Assembly: GCF_001281485.1 (NCBI RefSeq)
Contig: NZ_CP012669.1
Span: 62,001-126,000, forward strand
Direction: 5' to 3'
From: Altererythrobacter epoxidivorans
GTDB taxonomy: Bacteria; Pseudomonadota; Alphaproteobacteria; Sphingomonadales; Sphingomonadaceae
DNA length: 64,000 nucleotides
Made by a program: the position numbers and the translations under genes
Part shown: one piece after another, positions 27,690 to 35,663 of the stretch
Numbering within the stretch: the stretch's first letter is position 1
How the letters are laid out: each line of letters starts with the position of its first letter
The notes under the pieces: generated by a model
What the model saw: only the letters and a program-made list of their open reading frames with translations
Databases searched by the model: none
Told to the model about the DNA's origin: nothing

Positions 27690-28028
27690 TCAGGCTCGAG
27701 GAGGGGGTGTGGCCAGTTCTGCCAGGCCAGAAGCGGACCAGGGTTGGTCGGCCGCCCGGAGCACCGCTACAACCTTGCCGAGCACAGCAGGTTTTGACGA
27801 TTGGCCCACGGCCTGCGACGCGTGATGGCAATGGCCATGCGCACAGGTACCGTGCTTCTCCGGACCCGTGTCGTCATTGCCCGGCTCGTCATGCTGCTCA
27901 AGCTGAGATGCGACCGGAGTCTCTCCCGCGCATTCGGCCGCTTCCGCCACCGGAGTCCACAGGACACCGAATGCGGTGCACAGCGTGATCAGCTGCAGCA
28001 AGAAGGAGCGGGCGAAGAGCCGGGTCAT
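27690..28028 (-). CDS. Small exported His-rich protein heading the czc operon (CzcI-like position)
   Basis: A 112-residue protein with a signal peptide (about 1-30) and a His/Cys-rich centre (HGTCAHGHCHHAS, about 60-72) suited to metal binding. Its place directly before czcCBA and its size recall CzcI-type small periplasmic proteins of Cupriavidus, which affect regulation of the pump; the sequence likeness I can see is limited to general features. A metal-buffering or sensing role is an inference. Confidence 0.6.
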   Translation of the reverse strand: MTRLFARSFLLQLITLCTAFGVLWTPVAEAAECAGETPVASQLEQHDEPGNDDTGPEKHGTCAHGHCHHASQAVGQSSKPAVLGKVVAVLRAADQPWSASGLAELATPPPRA

Positions 28029-28131
28029 CGCGTGTCCGATACCAGCGCGAACTCCACTACGGAAGAACTATTTTGAACGAGGAAATGTGATGTCATCACA
28101 AAGCGATAGTCCTCTCTAGCGCGTTTCTTTT

Positions 28132-28506
28132 TCACCCATCATTTCGATTTGTTGGTAGACCTAGCACACGTCTGATCTCCGGCTCTATTTCCATCCGGGT
28201 GAAAGCACTGACATTGGAACGGCCGGTGTTTCCGACCGGCAGCTTTCCTGTAGCGTTACCCAGGGGAGCGAGCGCAAGCCTGAACATCTGACCGCAGACC
28301 TCCCGCCAGTCTCCTACTCTCCAGGCAAGCCGCAGCATGCGCCAATGCGCGACGCAGTGCGGTCCGAAACGGTCTTGAGCGACCACGTGGGCGCGCTCGA
28401 GATGGTGCCAGGCTTCCTCGAAATTCTGCTCCTTCGCGGCCTTCGCTGCGCGTCGGTATTCTTCTGCGAGGAATGCATTCCTGCTGCTGATAGTATTGCT
28501 ATTCAT
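28132..28506 (-). CDS. DUF3703 family protein linked to metal efflux
   Basis: A 124-residue soluble protein with the DUF3703 pattern: FLAEEYRRAAKAAKEQNFEEAW, HLERAHVVAQ, HVxHWRML-like HCVAHWRML, and the ending RRVLGLPTNR. DUF3703 proteins are often found beside CDF metal exporters; their function is not established. Start 28506 was chosen because it overlaps the end of the CDF gene by eight bases and removes a non-conserved upstream stretch. Confidence 0.8.
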   Translation of the reverse strand: MNSNTISSRNAFLAEEYRRAAKAAKEQNFEEAWHHLERAHVVAQDRFGPHCVAHWRMLRLAWRVGDWREVCGQMFRLALAPLGNATGKLPVGNTGRSNVSAFTRMEIEPEIRRVLGLPTNRNDG

Positions 28507-29119
28507 GGGCCAGCTCCCGCCGCGCCTGCCCGAATACCTCGATGCTTCCCCAGAACGCCAGTCCGGCCATGATCGAGGCGACCAGCAGGTCGGGCCATGC
28601 CTGACCCGTTCCGAAAACGCCGAGAGCGGCCCCGAGAACCGCGATGTTCCCGATGGCGTCGTTGCGCGAGCAAATCCAGACCGACCGCATGTTCGCATCG
28701 CCCTCGCGGAAGCGGAAAAGCATAAGTGCGACGATTACGTTGGTCGCCAACGCCAGCGTGCCGACTATTCCCATCGTCGAAGGCTCCGGATCGGCACCTG
28801 CTATGAGGCCATAGATGGCGTAGCCGATCACCCAGATACCGAAGGCGAGCATGGTTGCTGCCTTTATCAGAGCAGCTTTCGCCCGCCATGCGAGCGCCAT
28901 CCCGGCAACGCCCAGGCTGATCGCATAGTTCGCTGCATCGCCGAAGAAATCGAGCGCGTCGGCCTGAAGGGAGCGGGAATCGGCGGCGATACCTGTTATC
29001 ATTTCAACGACGAACATCGCTGCATTGGCGATGAGTGCAATCCAGAGTACGCGGCGCCAGCGCGGATCGTTGTGCGCGGCGGTATCGGGTTCCGGTGTCT
29101 GGCAGCAGGACTTGCCCAT
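28499..29119 (-). CDS. Cation diffusion facilitator (CDF), short form
   Basis: A 206-residue membrane transporter with a Cys/His start (MGKSCCQTPEPD), and six hydrophobic stretches. The metal site motif DFFGDAANY appears at about residue 55, and a second site motif SRNDAIGN near 150. CDF exporters move Zn, Co or Cd out of the cytoplasm in exchange for protons. It lacks the usual cytoplasmic C-terminal domain of about 90 residues, as in short CDFs paired with MerR regulators. ATG 29119 has GGAG upstream. It is divergent from the MerR gene and probably controlled by it. Confidence 0.88.
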   Translation of the reverse strand: MGKSCCQTPEPDTAAHNDPRWRRVLWIALIANAAMFVVEMITGIAADSRSLQADALDFFGDAANYAISLGVAGMALAWRAKAALIKAATMLAFGIWVIGYAIYGLIAGADPEPSTMGIVGTLALATNVIVALMLFRFREGDANMRSVWICSRNDAIGNIAVLGAALGVFGTGQAWPDLLVASIMAGLAFWGSIEVFGQARRELAHE

Positions 29120-29152
29120 GCCGCTCTCCTTGCAACGTTCGAGTCGCAAGCA

Positions 29153-29183
29153 CATATGCACCTTGTAGCAACTACAAGGTCAA
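29153..29183 (-). promoter_or_regulatory. MerR-type promoter and operator for the CDF operon
   Basis: Reading on the minus strand, a -35 TTGACC (29178-29183) and -10 CATATG (29153-29158) are separated by 19 bases. The long spacer is the mark of MerR-activated promoters. Within it lies the perfect dyad ACCTTGTAG-N3-CTACAAGGT (29160-29180), matching known CadR/ZntR/PbrR operators in style. The regulator starts at 29187, so it can repress itself from the same site. Confidence 0.85.
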
Positions 29184-29186
29184 GCG

Positions 29187-29591
29187 ATGCGTATCGGAGA
29201 ACTTGCGAAAGCCACCGGCACCAAGGCGGAAACTATCCGCTATTATGAGCGTGAAGGTATTCTGCCTGCCGCCGACAGGACAGCTGGAAATTACCGCGAT
29301 TATTCGAACGAGCATCTGGCGACATTGTCTTTCGTGCGGCGTGCGCGTGGACTGGGCTTCAGTACGTCGCAGGTGAAGGAACTGCTAACCCTTTCAGATA
29401 ACGACGACAAATCCTGTAGCGACGTCGATCAACTGGTTCGCCAGCAGTTGAAAGAGGTGAACCGAAAGATCGAGAACCTTATTCTACTTCGAGACGAACT
29501 AAGCCAGATGCTTCAATCTTGTGAGGCCAGTCGTATTGGTGATTGCCAGATTGTCGAACGCCTCGCGCAATCACCGCAAGTTTGGCGGTAG
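29187..29591 (+). CDS. cadR: MerR-family metal regulator (CadR/ZntR-like)
   Basis: A 134-residue regulator with the MerR winged helix (MRIGELAKATGTKAETIRYY, about 1-70), a dimerisation helix (about 75-110), and metal-binding cysteines: one near residue 79 (KSCSDVD) and a C-x7-C pair at the C-terminal loop (SCEASRIGDC). That pattern suits Cd/Zn/Pb sensors rather than Cu sensors. Divergent from the CDF operon across the 19-base-spacer promoter. Confidence 0.88.
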   Translation: MRIGELAKATGTKAETIRYYEREGILPAADRTAGNYRDYSNEHLATLSFVRRARGLGFSTSQVKELLTLSDNDDKSCSDVDQLVRQQLKEVNRKIENLILLRDELSQMLQSCEASRIGDCQIVERLAQSPQVWR

Positions 29592-29904
29592 CCAACCTCG
29601 CAGCATTTCGCGTTACAAATTCTGCAGTCCGGTTGTGCAATCGGCAGTGAAGCCGGACCAATTACAATCGATCTTAGTCCGATAGATGCATCTCGCCGCC
29701 GAAAATAACGAGGGACTTCTGCGCCGCCAGGCAAATGAGAGCCAAGGTCAAGTCCGGCGATGAAGGGACCTCCTTCATTCGCACGACCACCCCTGGGAGT
29801 GCGATCTTTTCGATCGAGCCAGAAAAGCGGAGTACTCATTTCACGGAATTCATCCGATGCCAAAGCACCTGTCTGGACCGCGAAAGCGGAAGTCGTTTCC
29901 AATA
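29592..29904. other. Intergenic stretch with no recognised gene
   Basis: About 310 bases between the convergent MerR gene and the PepSY gene. A minus-strand frame of about 130 codons crosses it but overlaps the MerR gene and resembles nothing I know. I see no clear repeat or terminator here. Confidence 0.4.
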
Positions 29905-30651
29905 CTAAGCCTTACTAACGGACTTTCGTAGCCTGCGCCGCCGCGCCGACAATTTCGGAAAGCGGTTAGCTAGAAGCACAAACCCCGAAACAGCGATGAG
30001 GGTGCCGCCCAGACCGAACAGGAGCAGCCACCAGCTATTGATCCGGTCGCGCTGGGTCCAGTCCATGATGTGGAGCCCCCAGATGAAATCGAACAGGCGC
30101 CAGGTGTCGCTCCGCGCGGCCAGCACCGCGCCGGTCGATGCATCGATATAGAGGCGCGTCCCATCCGGATCGGCGAATTGCACCTGCCACGCTGGAAACG
30201 GCCCGCCGAACTCCGTACCGACCGGCGCTTCGATGGCCTCCGATGACGTGATTGCGGTTTCAGGCCCCGTCCAGGCAGCCGAGGCGATTTGCTCGGCGGT
30301 ACCGCGTGAGAGCGGGGACAATTTCCGTCCGGTCGCTGCTTCGTGCAGTGAGGCGCTGCCATTGACGCGCTTCAACTCGACCACCGGCTTCCCGTTAACG
30401 GTCTTTGTGGTTGCCGAGACCAGGTCGCCGCCATTGGTAGCCCATGCGGGTAGCGGTGCGTCGGCGCCCAGGGGCACAGGCTCGCGCGAGATCACGTGCT
30501 CGGAGCGGACATGCTCGATCTTCAGATACGACATGATCGTCCCGGTTGCCATCCACAGGAGCGCTTGCACGCCGACGAAAACAGCGAGCCACTTGTGGAC
30601 CTTGCTGCCGAAGATGTGCAGCCGGAGCTTGCGCGAACGCTGGCTTGCCAT
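29905..30651 (-). CDS. PepSY-domain membrane protein, last gene of the copper operon
   Basis: A 248-residue protein with a span near 23-43 (WLAVFVGVQALLWMATGTIM), a periplasmic PepSY region (DGTRLYIDASTGAVLAARSD), a haem-ligand-like segment IWGLHIMDW, and a C-terminal span (about 205-228). PepSY membrane proteins are linked to ferric or cupric reductase activity. ATG 30651 follows the NTF2-like gene by 19 bases; a longer in-frame extension upstream would overlap that gene and looks non-coding. Confidence 0.8.
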   Translation of the reverse strand: MASQRSRKLRLHIFGSKVHKWLAVFVGVQALLWMATGTIMSYLKIEHVRSEHVISREPVPLGADAPLPAWATNGGDLVSATTKTVNGKPVVELKRVNGSASLHEAATGRKLSPLSRGTAEQIASAAWTGPETAITSSEAIEAPVGTEFGGPFPAWQVQFADPDGTRLYIDASTGAVLAARSDTWRLFDFIWGLHIMDWTQRDRINSWWLLLFGLGGTLIAVSGFVLLANRFPKLSARRRRLRKSVSKA

Positions 30652-30670
30652 TGCGGAAGCGACGGGTTTT

Positions 30671-31177
30671 TCAGTTCGGGCGCGGAGCGCGCGACGAGGA
30701 GTGGTACTGGACGATCTTCCACACGCCGTCTTCGTGGGTGAGGACAGAGGTGGCGACCCCGTCGCGTTCGATGACGCGGCCATCCGTGAGTGCGATCCGG
30801 TAGCGATAGGTTTCGTGCCCAAGCGCCACATGACCGGCCATCCGGACATTGACCGTCGGATTGGAGAATGTGAACTCGGTTATCTCGCCAAGTTCCGGGC
30901 CGAGGTGGTGCTCCATGTACTGGGCGAATGAGCCCTCGGCCTTGCCGTTCTCGAACACCAGCGAATCCGCACGAAACAGGGCACGCATGGCGGCTTCGTC
31001 GCGTGCCACCAGCGCCTCGCGGTAAGCGACGAGCACAGCCGTCGCCTCTTGCGTCAGCGCGTCCGGGGCCGTGGTTTGTGTGCCGTGGGCCGAATGATCG
31101 GCGTGCTGTGCGTGTGCTGCGGTCGGCATCCAGAAGACCGCGAGGGCAGACGCGGTGGCAAGACTTTTTAAATTCAC
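30671..31177 (-). CDS. Exported NTF2/SnoaL-like protein, GTG start
   Basis: A 168-residue exported protein: signal peptide about 1-23, short His-rich stretch (HADHSAHG), then an NTF2-like (DUF4440-type) fold with LVAYREALVARDEAAMRALF and a closing strand VWKIVQYHSSS. These are small ligand-binding or chaperone-like folds; no catalytic role can be read. GTG start at 31177 is backed by AAGGAAA upstream. It sits 13 bases after copB in the copper operon. Confidence 0.75.
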   Translation of the reverse strand: MNLKSLATASALAVFWMPTAAHAQHADHSAHGTQTTAPDALTQEATAVLVAYREALVARDEAAMRALFRADSLVFENGKAEGSFAQYMEHHLGPELGEITEFTFSNPTVNVRMAGHVALGHETYRYRIALTDGRVIERDGVATSVLTHEDGVWKIVQYHSSSRAPRPN

Positions 31178-31190
31178 CGTAATTTCCTTC

Positions 31191-32396
31191 TCAGAACCAG
31201 AACCGAACCCCGACGACGTAGTTCGTCACGCTCGGATCCTCACCCGCGAGGCGGGCGTAGTCGGCACTCTGGCCAATTTTCCATTCCTGTTCTATGCCAA
31301 TATAGGGCGCAAATTCGCGTGCGAATTCGTAGCGAAGCCGGAGGCCCAGTTCGACGGAATCGAGACCTGATCCTACACCCAGTTCGGGAATGTCCTGCGC
31401 TGACAGGTTCACTTCGGCGCGCGGTTGCAGGATTAGGCGCTGGGTAATGCGCTGGTCCAGCTCGGCCTCGACCCGTGCCGTGAGATCGCCCTTGGTCGAC
31501 AGGAAAGCGGCCGCGTCAAGCTCGAACATATAGGGCGCAAGACCCTGCACGCCGATAACGGCATGGGTGCGCGCGGGACCGGTCAGATCCTGCCGCACGC
31601 CGGCCTGCAAATCCCACCATGGGCCGATCGCATGGCTCCACAGTCCCTGGATTTCAGCGGACTCGGGGCGTTCCCCAAATGTGCCTTCGCCTTCGCTCTT
31701 GAACCAAAACTTGTCGAGGTCGCCGCCATAGTAGCCCTGCACGTCCCACAGGTATCCATCACCGCCTTCGCGCGCTCGATATTCGGCGCGGTCGCCCTGG
31801 AACCAGAAGACATTCATCCCACCGTTCTCGTCTCGCAGAGCGTCGCGCGAGGCACGCATCGCTTCGGCACCCCAAATTGCGTCGGCGGCGCGAGGTGGTC
31901 CCGATCCTGCTGCAGCCGGGGGCGGTACTTGCGGGATTGGAGCCATGTCCATCGTGCCATGATTCATGGTCCCGTGATCCATGCTGCCATGGTCCATCGA
32001 CGCTTCACCGGGCGATTGCGTCCCTTCATGGCCCATCGCTGAGTGGTCCATGCCTTCCATTGTCGAATCGTCCATCGCCGGCATCTGGCTATGATCCATC
32101 GCCGAATGGTCCGTGGTGGAATGGTCCATTCCCTCCATCTGGCTTTGGTCCATTTGCGAATGATCCATACCAGCATGGCCGTCGGATTCATTGCCAGTGG
32201 CCGGATCTGTCGGTTGCGTTACAGGCGCACAGGCCCCCGCGGGAACCGGATGGCCCATCGCGCGGTGGCGTGCGGCCTCCCTTTCGCATTCGGTCTGGGC
32301 AGGTTCTTGCTCGGCGGGCATCGCGTGTCCGGAATGGTCCTGCGCGAAGGCCGGGGTGGCGGTGCCCACCAGGAGCATGGCGACGATCAGGCGCAT
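31191..32396 (-). CDS. copB: CopB-type copper resistance outer-membrane protein
   Basis: A 401-residue protein: signal peptide (about 1-18), then a Met/His/Asp-rich region (about 70-150) with repeated MDHSxM and MDHGSM words that bind copper, then a C-terminal beta-barrel domain ending in FWF. The CopB domain begins around DAIWGAEAMRASRDALRDEN. In the Pseudomonas cop system CopB is an outer-membrane copper protein partnered with CopA. The ATG shares one base with the copA stop (TGATG). Confidence 0.93.
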   Translation of the reverse strand: MRLIVAMLLVGTATPAFAQDHSGHAMPAEQEPAQTECEREAARHRAMGHPVPAGACAPVTQPTDPATGNESDGHAGMDHSQMDQSQMEGMDHSTTDHSAMDHSQMPAMDDSTMEGMDHSAMGHEGTQSPGEASMDHGSMDHGTMNHGTMDMAPIPQVPPPAAAGSGPPRAADAIWGAEAMRASRDALRDENGGMNVFWFQGDRAEYRAREGGDGYLWDVQGYYGGDLDKFWFKSEGEGTFGERPESAEIQGLWSHAIGPWWDLQAGVRQDLTGPARTHAVIGVQGLAPYMFELDAAAFLSTKGDLTARVEAELDQRITQRLILQPRAEVNLSAQDIPELGVGSGLDSVELGLRLRYEFAREFAPYIGIEQEWKIGQSADYARLAGEDPSVTNYVVGVRFWF

Positions 32397-34243
32397 CAGT
32401 CTTCTCCCACCCGATTCACATCGGGCGCATTGCCCCGCGGCGCGACTGTCACAATCTGGAACATGCCCGAATGCATGTGGTAGAGTAGGTGACAGTGGAA
32501 GGCCCAGTCGCCCTCCTCGTCCGCGGTGAGATCGAAGGTCGCGCTGCCGCCAGGCTGCACGATCACCGTGTGCTTTTGCGGCTGGCGGTCGGCAGGCGCG
32601 CCGTTGACCAGCTCGAAGAAATGTCCGTGCAAATGGATCGGGTGCGCCATCATCGTATCGTTGACGAGCTTCACGCGGACACGCTCGTTATAGGCGAAGC
32701 GAATGGGGTCGTCGCTTACGGCATTGAATTTCTTTCCGTCGAACGACCACATGTAGCGTTCCATGTTGCCGGTAAGATGGATTTCCATCTGCCTCGACGG
32801 ACGGCGCAAATCGTCATTCGGTGCGAGCGCGACCAGGTCCCTGTAGGTCAGGACCTTGTGCGGAACCTTATCGAGGCCAATGCCCGGGTCCCCCATCCGG
32901 TCGACCGGGTTCATCGACACCATGTCGATACCGGGGCCGACCTTTACGTCGGGCGGCAGCTTGGACGTGTCGCGCATGTTCATGCCGCCCATTTCCATTC
33001 CGCCCATCGGCTCGGCAGTCGCACCTTGTGCTGGCATGTCATGGCCCATGGACGAATGATCCATCCCGGCCATGTCGCCACCACTGTGGTTCATCCCGCC
33101 GGACCCGTGGTCCATGCCCATGTCTGCCATGGTTAGGAGAGGCGGGTCGCGTAGTGCCGGGACTGCAGCACGCGCGCCGGGCCGCGAGGCCAGCGTCGCC
33201 ACCGCCATGCCTGAGCGGTCCATGCTTTCGGCCACGATCGTCCGGGCTTCGCCTGTTGGCTCGACGACGATGTCGTAGGTCTCCGCCGTGCCGATCTGAA
33301 ATTCCTCGACCTCGACCGGGCGCACGTTCTGGCCGTCGGCACCGACGACCCAGAACTTCACGCCGGGAATGCGGACGTTGAAGAAGGTCATCGCGCTGCC
33401 GTTGATGATGCGCAGCCGCACCCGCTCGCCGGGATTGAACAGGAACTCCAGCCCTTCTTCCGGCCCGCGTCCATTTGCGAGATAGGTGTAGGTGGACCCG
33501 GTCACATCAAGGATGTCCGTGGCCATCATGCGCATGCGCGCCCACATCCGCCGGTCCTGGCCCGACAGCGGATAGTCGTCGGTCCAAGTGTTTTGCTGGT
33601 AGTTGAAGTAGCCTTCGCCCTTCTTCAGCTTGTTCATGATCGTGTGCGGGTGGAGCGGGGTGAAATCGCTCAGCAGCAGCACGTAGTCGCGGTCGGCACG
33701 GACCGGATCCGCGCCAGCAGGTTCGACCACGATCGGGCCATAGTGCCCAGCCTGTTCCTGCAGGCCAGAATGGCTGTGCCACCAGTAGGTGCCAGACTGT
33801 CGCAGCGCGGGGATGTCATAAACGAAGGTTTCCCCCGGTCTGATGCCGGGGAAGCTCACACCAGGAACGCCGTCGAACTGGAACGGCAAAAGTAGACCGT
33901 GCCAGTGAATGGAGCTGTCTTCATCAAGCGTGTTCGTGACGGTGAGCCGAACCGGCTGACCTTCACGCAGGCGCACCAGCGGACCCGGCACGCTGCCGTT
34001 GACGGCAATCGCGTGCCCGCGGCGTCCCTGAACGGTGCGCGGCCCTTCGCCAATCGTCAAGGCGATGTCGCGGCCCGACACTTCGTCGAAACCTGGTCGG
34101 ATGGCACCGCCATGAAGGTCTCCGCCGCGCGCCCAGGCCGGCACAGCATGCCCAAGACCGAGCAGGCCGGCTGCTCCGGCGCTGGCAGTGAGAAAACGTC
34201 TGCGGTTGATAGCGACTTTGTCGACCATAAGAGATGTGCTCAT
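32396..34243 (-). CDS. copA: CopA/PcoA-type multicopper oxidase
   Basis: A 615-residue periplasmic multicopper oxidase with a twin-arginine signal (NRRRFLTASAG). The four copper-site motifs are present: SIHWHG, WWHSHSG, HPIHLHGH and FHCHLLYHMHSGM. A Met-rich stretch (about 375-425; MNHSGGDMAGMDHSSMGHDM) precedes the last domain. It oxidises Cu(I) to Cu(II) outside the cytoplasm. I used ATG 34243; TTG 34279 (overlapping the sigma-factor stop) and ATG 34228 are alternatives. This is a different protein from the Cu-ATPase also often called CopA. Confidence 0.94.
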   Translation of the reverse strand: MSTSLMVDKVAINRRRFLTASAGAAGLLGLGHAVPAWARGGDLHGGAIRPGFDEVSGRDIALTIGEGPRTVQGRRGHAIAVNGSVPGPLVRLREGQPVRLTVTNTLDEDSSIHWHGLLLPFQFDGVPGVSFPGIRPGETFVYDIPALRQSGTYWWHSHSGLQEQAGHYGPIVVEPAGADPVRADRDYVLLLSDFTPLHPHTIMNKLKKGEGYFNYQQNTWTDDYPLSGQDRRMWARMRMMATDILDVTGSTYTYLANGRGPEEGLEFLFNPGERVRLRIINGSAMTFFNVRIPGVKFWVVGADGQNVRPVEVEEFQIGTAETYDIVVEPTGEARTIVAESMDRSGMAVATLASRPGARAAVPALRDPPLLTMADMGMDHGSGGMNHSGGDMAGMDHSSMGHDMPAQGATAEPMGGMEMGGMNMRDTSKLPPDVKVGPGIDMVSMNPVDRMGDPGIGLDKVPHKVLTYRDLVALAPNDDLRRPSRQMEIHLTGNMERYMWSFDGKKFNAVSDDPIRFAYNERVRVKLVNDTMMAHPIHLHGHFFELVNGAPADRQPQKHTVIVQPGGSATFDLTADEEGDWAFHCHLLYHMHSGMFQIVTVAPRGNAPDVNRVGED

Positions 34244-34275
34244 GCGTCTGTTTACGCTGCGATCGCGCCCACCCC

Positions 34276-34836
34276 TCAAAGAAAATCGATTCTCTCGCGC
34301 AGTCGCTGGCGCGCCCGGTATACGCGTGTTTCAACCGCCTTTTCAGTCAATCCGAGCAAATCGGCAACCTCGCGGTGGCTCCGACCCTCAATGGCGACGA
34401 GGACCAGCGCCTCGCGAAGACGAAGCGGTAAACGATCTATCGTGCGGATTACATGAGCAAGCATTTGTCGGTCGGCAATTTCTGTATCCGGGGCGGGTTG
34501 GTCGGCGGCAACAGGTACATCGGAATCGAGCGCCGTAAACCTCAGCAGACGTGCGACCTTGAGGCGCCGCAGCCGGTCACGACACTTGTTGAGCGTGACG
34601 GTGGTGAGAAAGGCCGCGACCGGCTGCTGCGGATCGAGTCCGGCCCGCGCGATCCACACCGATGCCAAGGCGTTCTGCAGCGCATCTTCAGCCTCGTCGG
34701 CAAACGGGAGCATCCGCCGGGCCAACCCGAGCAGGCGGGGCAGATGAGGTTCGACAAGCCTGCCGAAAGCCACCTTGTCGCCTGCGATCACCCTTTCGAC
34801 CAATGACGCTTCAGGTGTGTCGTCCCGCCCCTTCAC
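34276..34836 (-). CDS. ECF sigma factor controlling the copper operon (CnrH-like position)
   Basis: A 186-residue ECF sigma factor: region 2 at about 25-90 (ADEAEDALQNALASVWI), region 4 at about 125-180 with the helix-turn-helix GRSHREVADLLGLTEKAVET. It follows a CnrX-like sensor and a CnrY-like anti-sigma protein, the same trio as cnrYXH of Cupriavidus, but is followed by copAB instead of an RND pump. I infer that it activates this operon and perhaps the divergent one at 35664 when periplasmic copper rises. Confidence 0.88.
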   Translation of the reverse strand: MKGRDDTPEASLVERVIAGDKVAFGRLVEPHLPRLLGLARRMLPFADEAEDALQNALASVWIARAGLDPQQPVAAFLTTVTLNKCRDRLRRLKVARLLRFTALDSDVPVAADQPAPDTEIADRQMLAHVIRTIDRLPLRLREALVLVAIEGRSHREVADLLGLTEKAVETRVYRARQRLRERIDFL

Positions 34837-34842
34837 GTCATC

Positions 34843-35283
34843 TCATTCGCCAGGGTCGCGTGTGAGCGAGGCTGCGACCTGACGGTCGAAGCGCACCCGC
34901 TGCTGCTGATCGAGCAGGTCGCGCATTGCAAATACGTGCTCGACTGTCGCCTTTTGCAGATCGCCCATGCGTCCGTGCACGTCATCGATGGCCGCGGCTA
35001 CCTTTGGCCCGTATTCATGCTCCTCGTCCATCGCGACGGCGAGCCTTGCGTTGGCGGCTCTCAAAGACAGGTCCAGCTCCTGACGCCGAACAGCAAACCG
35101 GGCCTCGAGCTGATCGAGTTTCCTGTTCTGGGATGCATCGAGGTCGAGTTCCTCATGGACAAAATCATGCAACGACCTGGCATGCGATGCCTCGCGCCAT
35201 TGCCCAGCGGCGAACGCCCCGATACAGCCTGCGGCCACGGCCAGCAGGGCAGCAAGTACAATCTGAAAAATACTTAATTTCAC
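34843..35283 (-). CDS. CnrX-like periplasmic metal sensor
   Basis: A 146-residue membrane-anchored protein (span about 5-26) with a helical periplasmic domain of the heavy-metal-resistance type. HDFVHEELDLD supplies an H-x3-H pair placed like His42/His46 of CnrX, and a further His lies in KATVEHVFAM (compare His119 of CnrX). CnrX senses Co/Ni in Cupriavidus; here the operon suggests copper. Start overlaps the CnrY-like gene as ATGA. Confidence 0.78.
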   Translation of the reverse strand: MKLSIFQIVLAALLAVAAGCIGAFAAGQWREASHARSLHDFVHEELDLDASQNRKLDQLEARFAVRRQELDLSLRAANARLAVAMDEEHEYGPKVAAAIDDVHGRMGDLQKATVEHVFAMRDLLDQQQRVRFDRQVAASLTRDPGE

Positions 35284-35564
35284 GGCTGGATGTGCAGCAG
35301 GGCAGCGGGCGAAAGATCAACGCCCTCAGCCAGTTGATAGCTGACTTGTTCGGCACGTGCAGTTGATTGCGTCGTGCCAAATCCCGCTCCCAGCCCGATG
35401 AAAGCCATTGCCAAATACATGGCCAGCCGCGTGCGCGTCGCGCTAACTTGTTCGAGCTCGCCCGCGCGCATCCAGACGCCGTCCATGAAGCCTTCCGGCA
35501 ACTCGGGTTCGGTTGCGGCCTTTAACCGTTGCAGAGCACGGTCCATTTGAGCGAAGTCGGTCAT
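35280..35564 (-). CDS. CnrY-like membrane anti-sigma protein
   Basis: A 94-residue protein: a cytoplasmic N-terminal part (about 1-45) suitable for sigma binding, a single span (about 46-66; LAMYLAMAFIGLGAGFG) and a short periplasmic tail. Size, topology and position before the CnrX-like sensor and sigma gene match CnrY, which holds CnrH at the membrane until metal is sensed. Primary sequence likeness is weak, so the call rests on context. First gene of the copper operon. Confidence 0.68.
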   Translation of the reverse strand: MTDFAQMDRALQRLKAATEPELPEGFMDGVWMRAGELEQVSATRTRLAMYLAMAFIGLGAGFGTTQSTARAEQVSYQLAEGVDLSPAALLHIQP

Positions 35565-35614
35565 GCGTACTTGGTCCCCTTGATCAACTGCCTATACGGA
35601 TATTCCCTCTATAA

Positions 35615-35635
35615 CCCTCGAAAAATTTTTGAGGG
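35615..35635. promoter_or_regulatory. Palindrome in the divergent copper promoter region
   Basis: CCCTC (35615-35619) and GAGGG (35631-35635) flank an A5T5 tract in the 99-base gap between the CnrY-like gene and the divergent DUF2231 gene. The symmetric layout between two metal operons suggests a shared regulator site or the two back-to-back sigma promoters. No -35/-10 pair can be assigned with confidence. Confidence 0.4.
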
Positions 35636-35663
35636 ATACGAACGCCCACCGCGTTAAAGAGGC

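Noticed and set aside
29513-29902. Minus-strand frame of 129 codons between the MerR and PepSY genes
   Set aside because: Overlaps the MerR gene on the other strand, has no recognisable domain and no clear ribosome site.
31964-32191. Repeated ATGG/CATT words in copB and copA read as tandem repeats or CRISPR
   Set aside because: They encode the Met/His/Asp copper-binding repeats; unit length varies and there are no unique spacers. I see no CRISPR array in the window.
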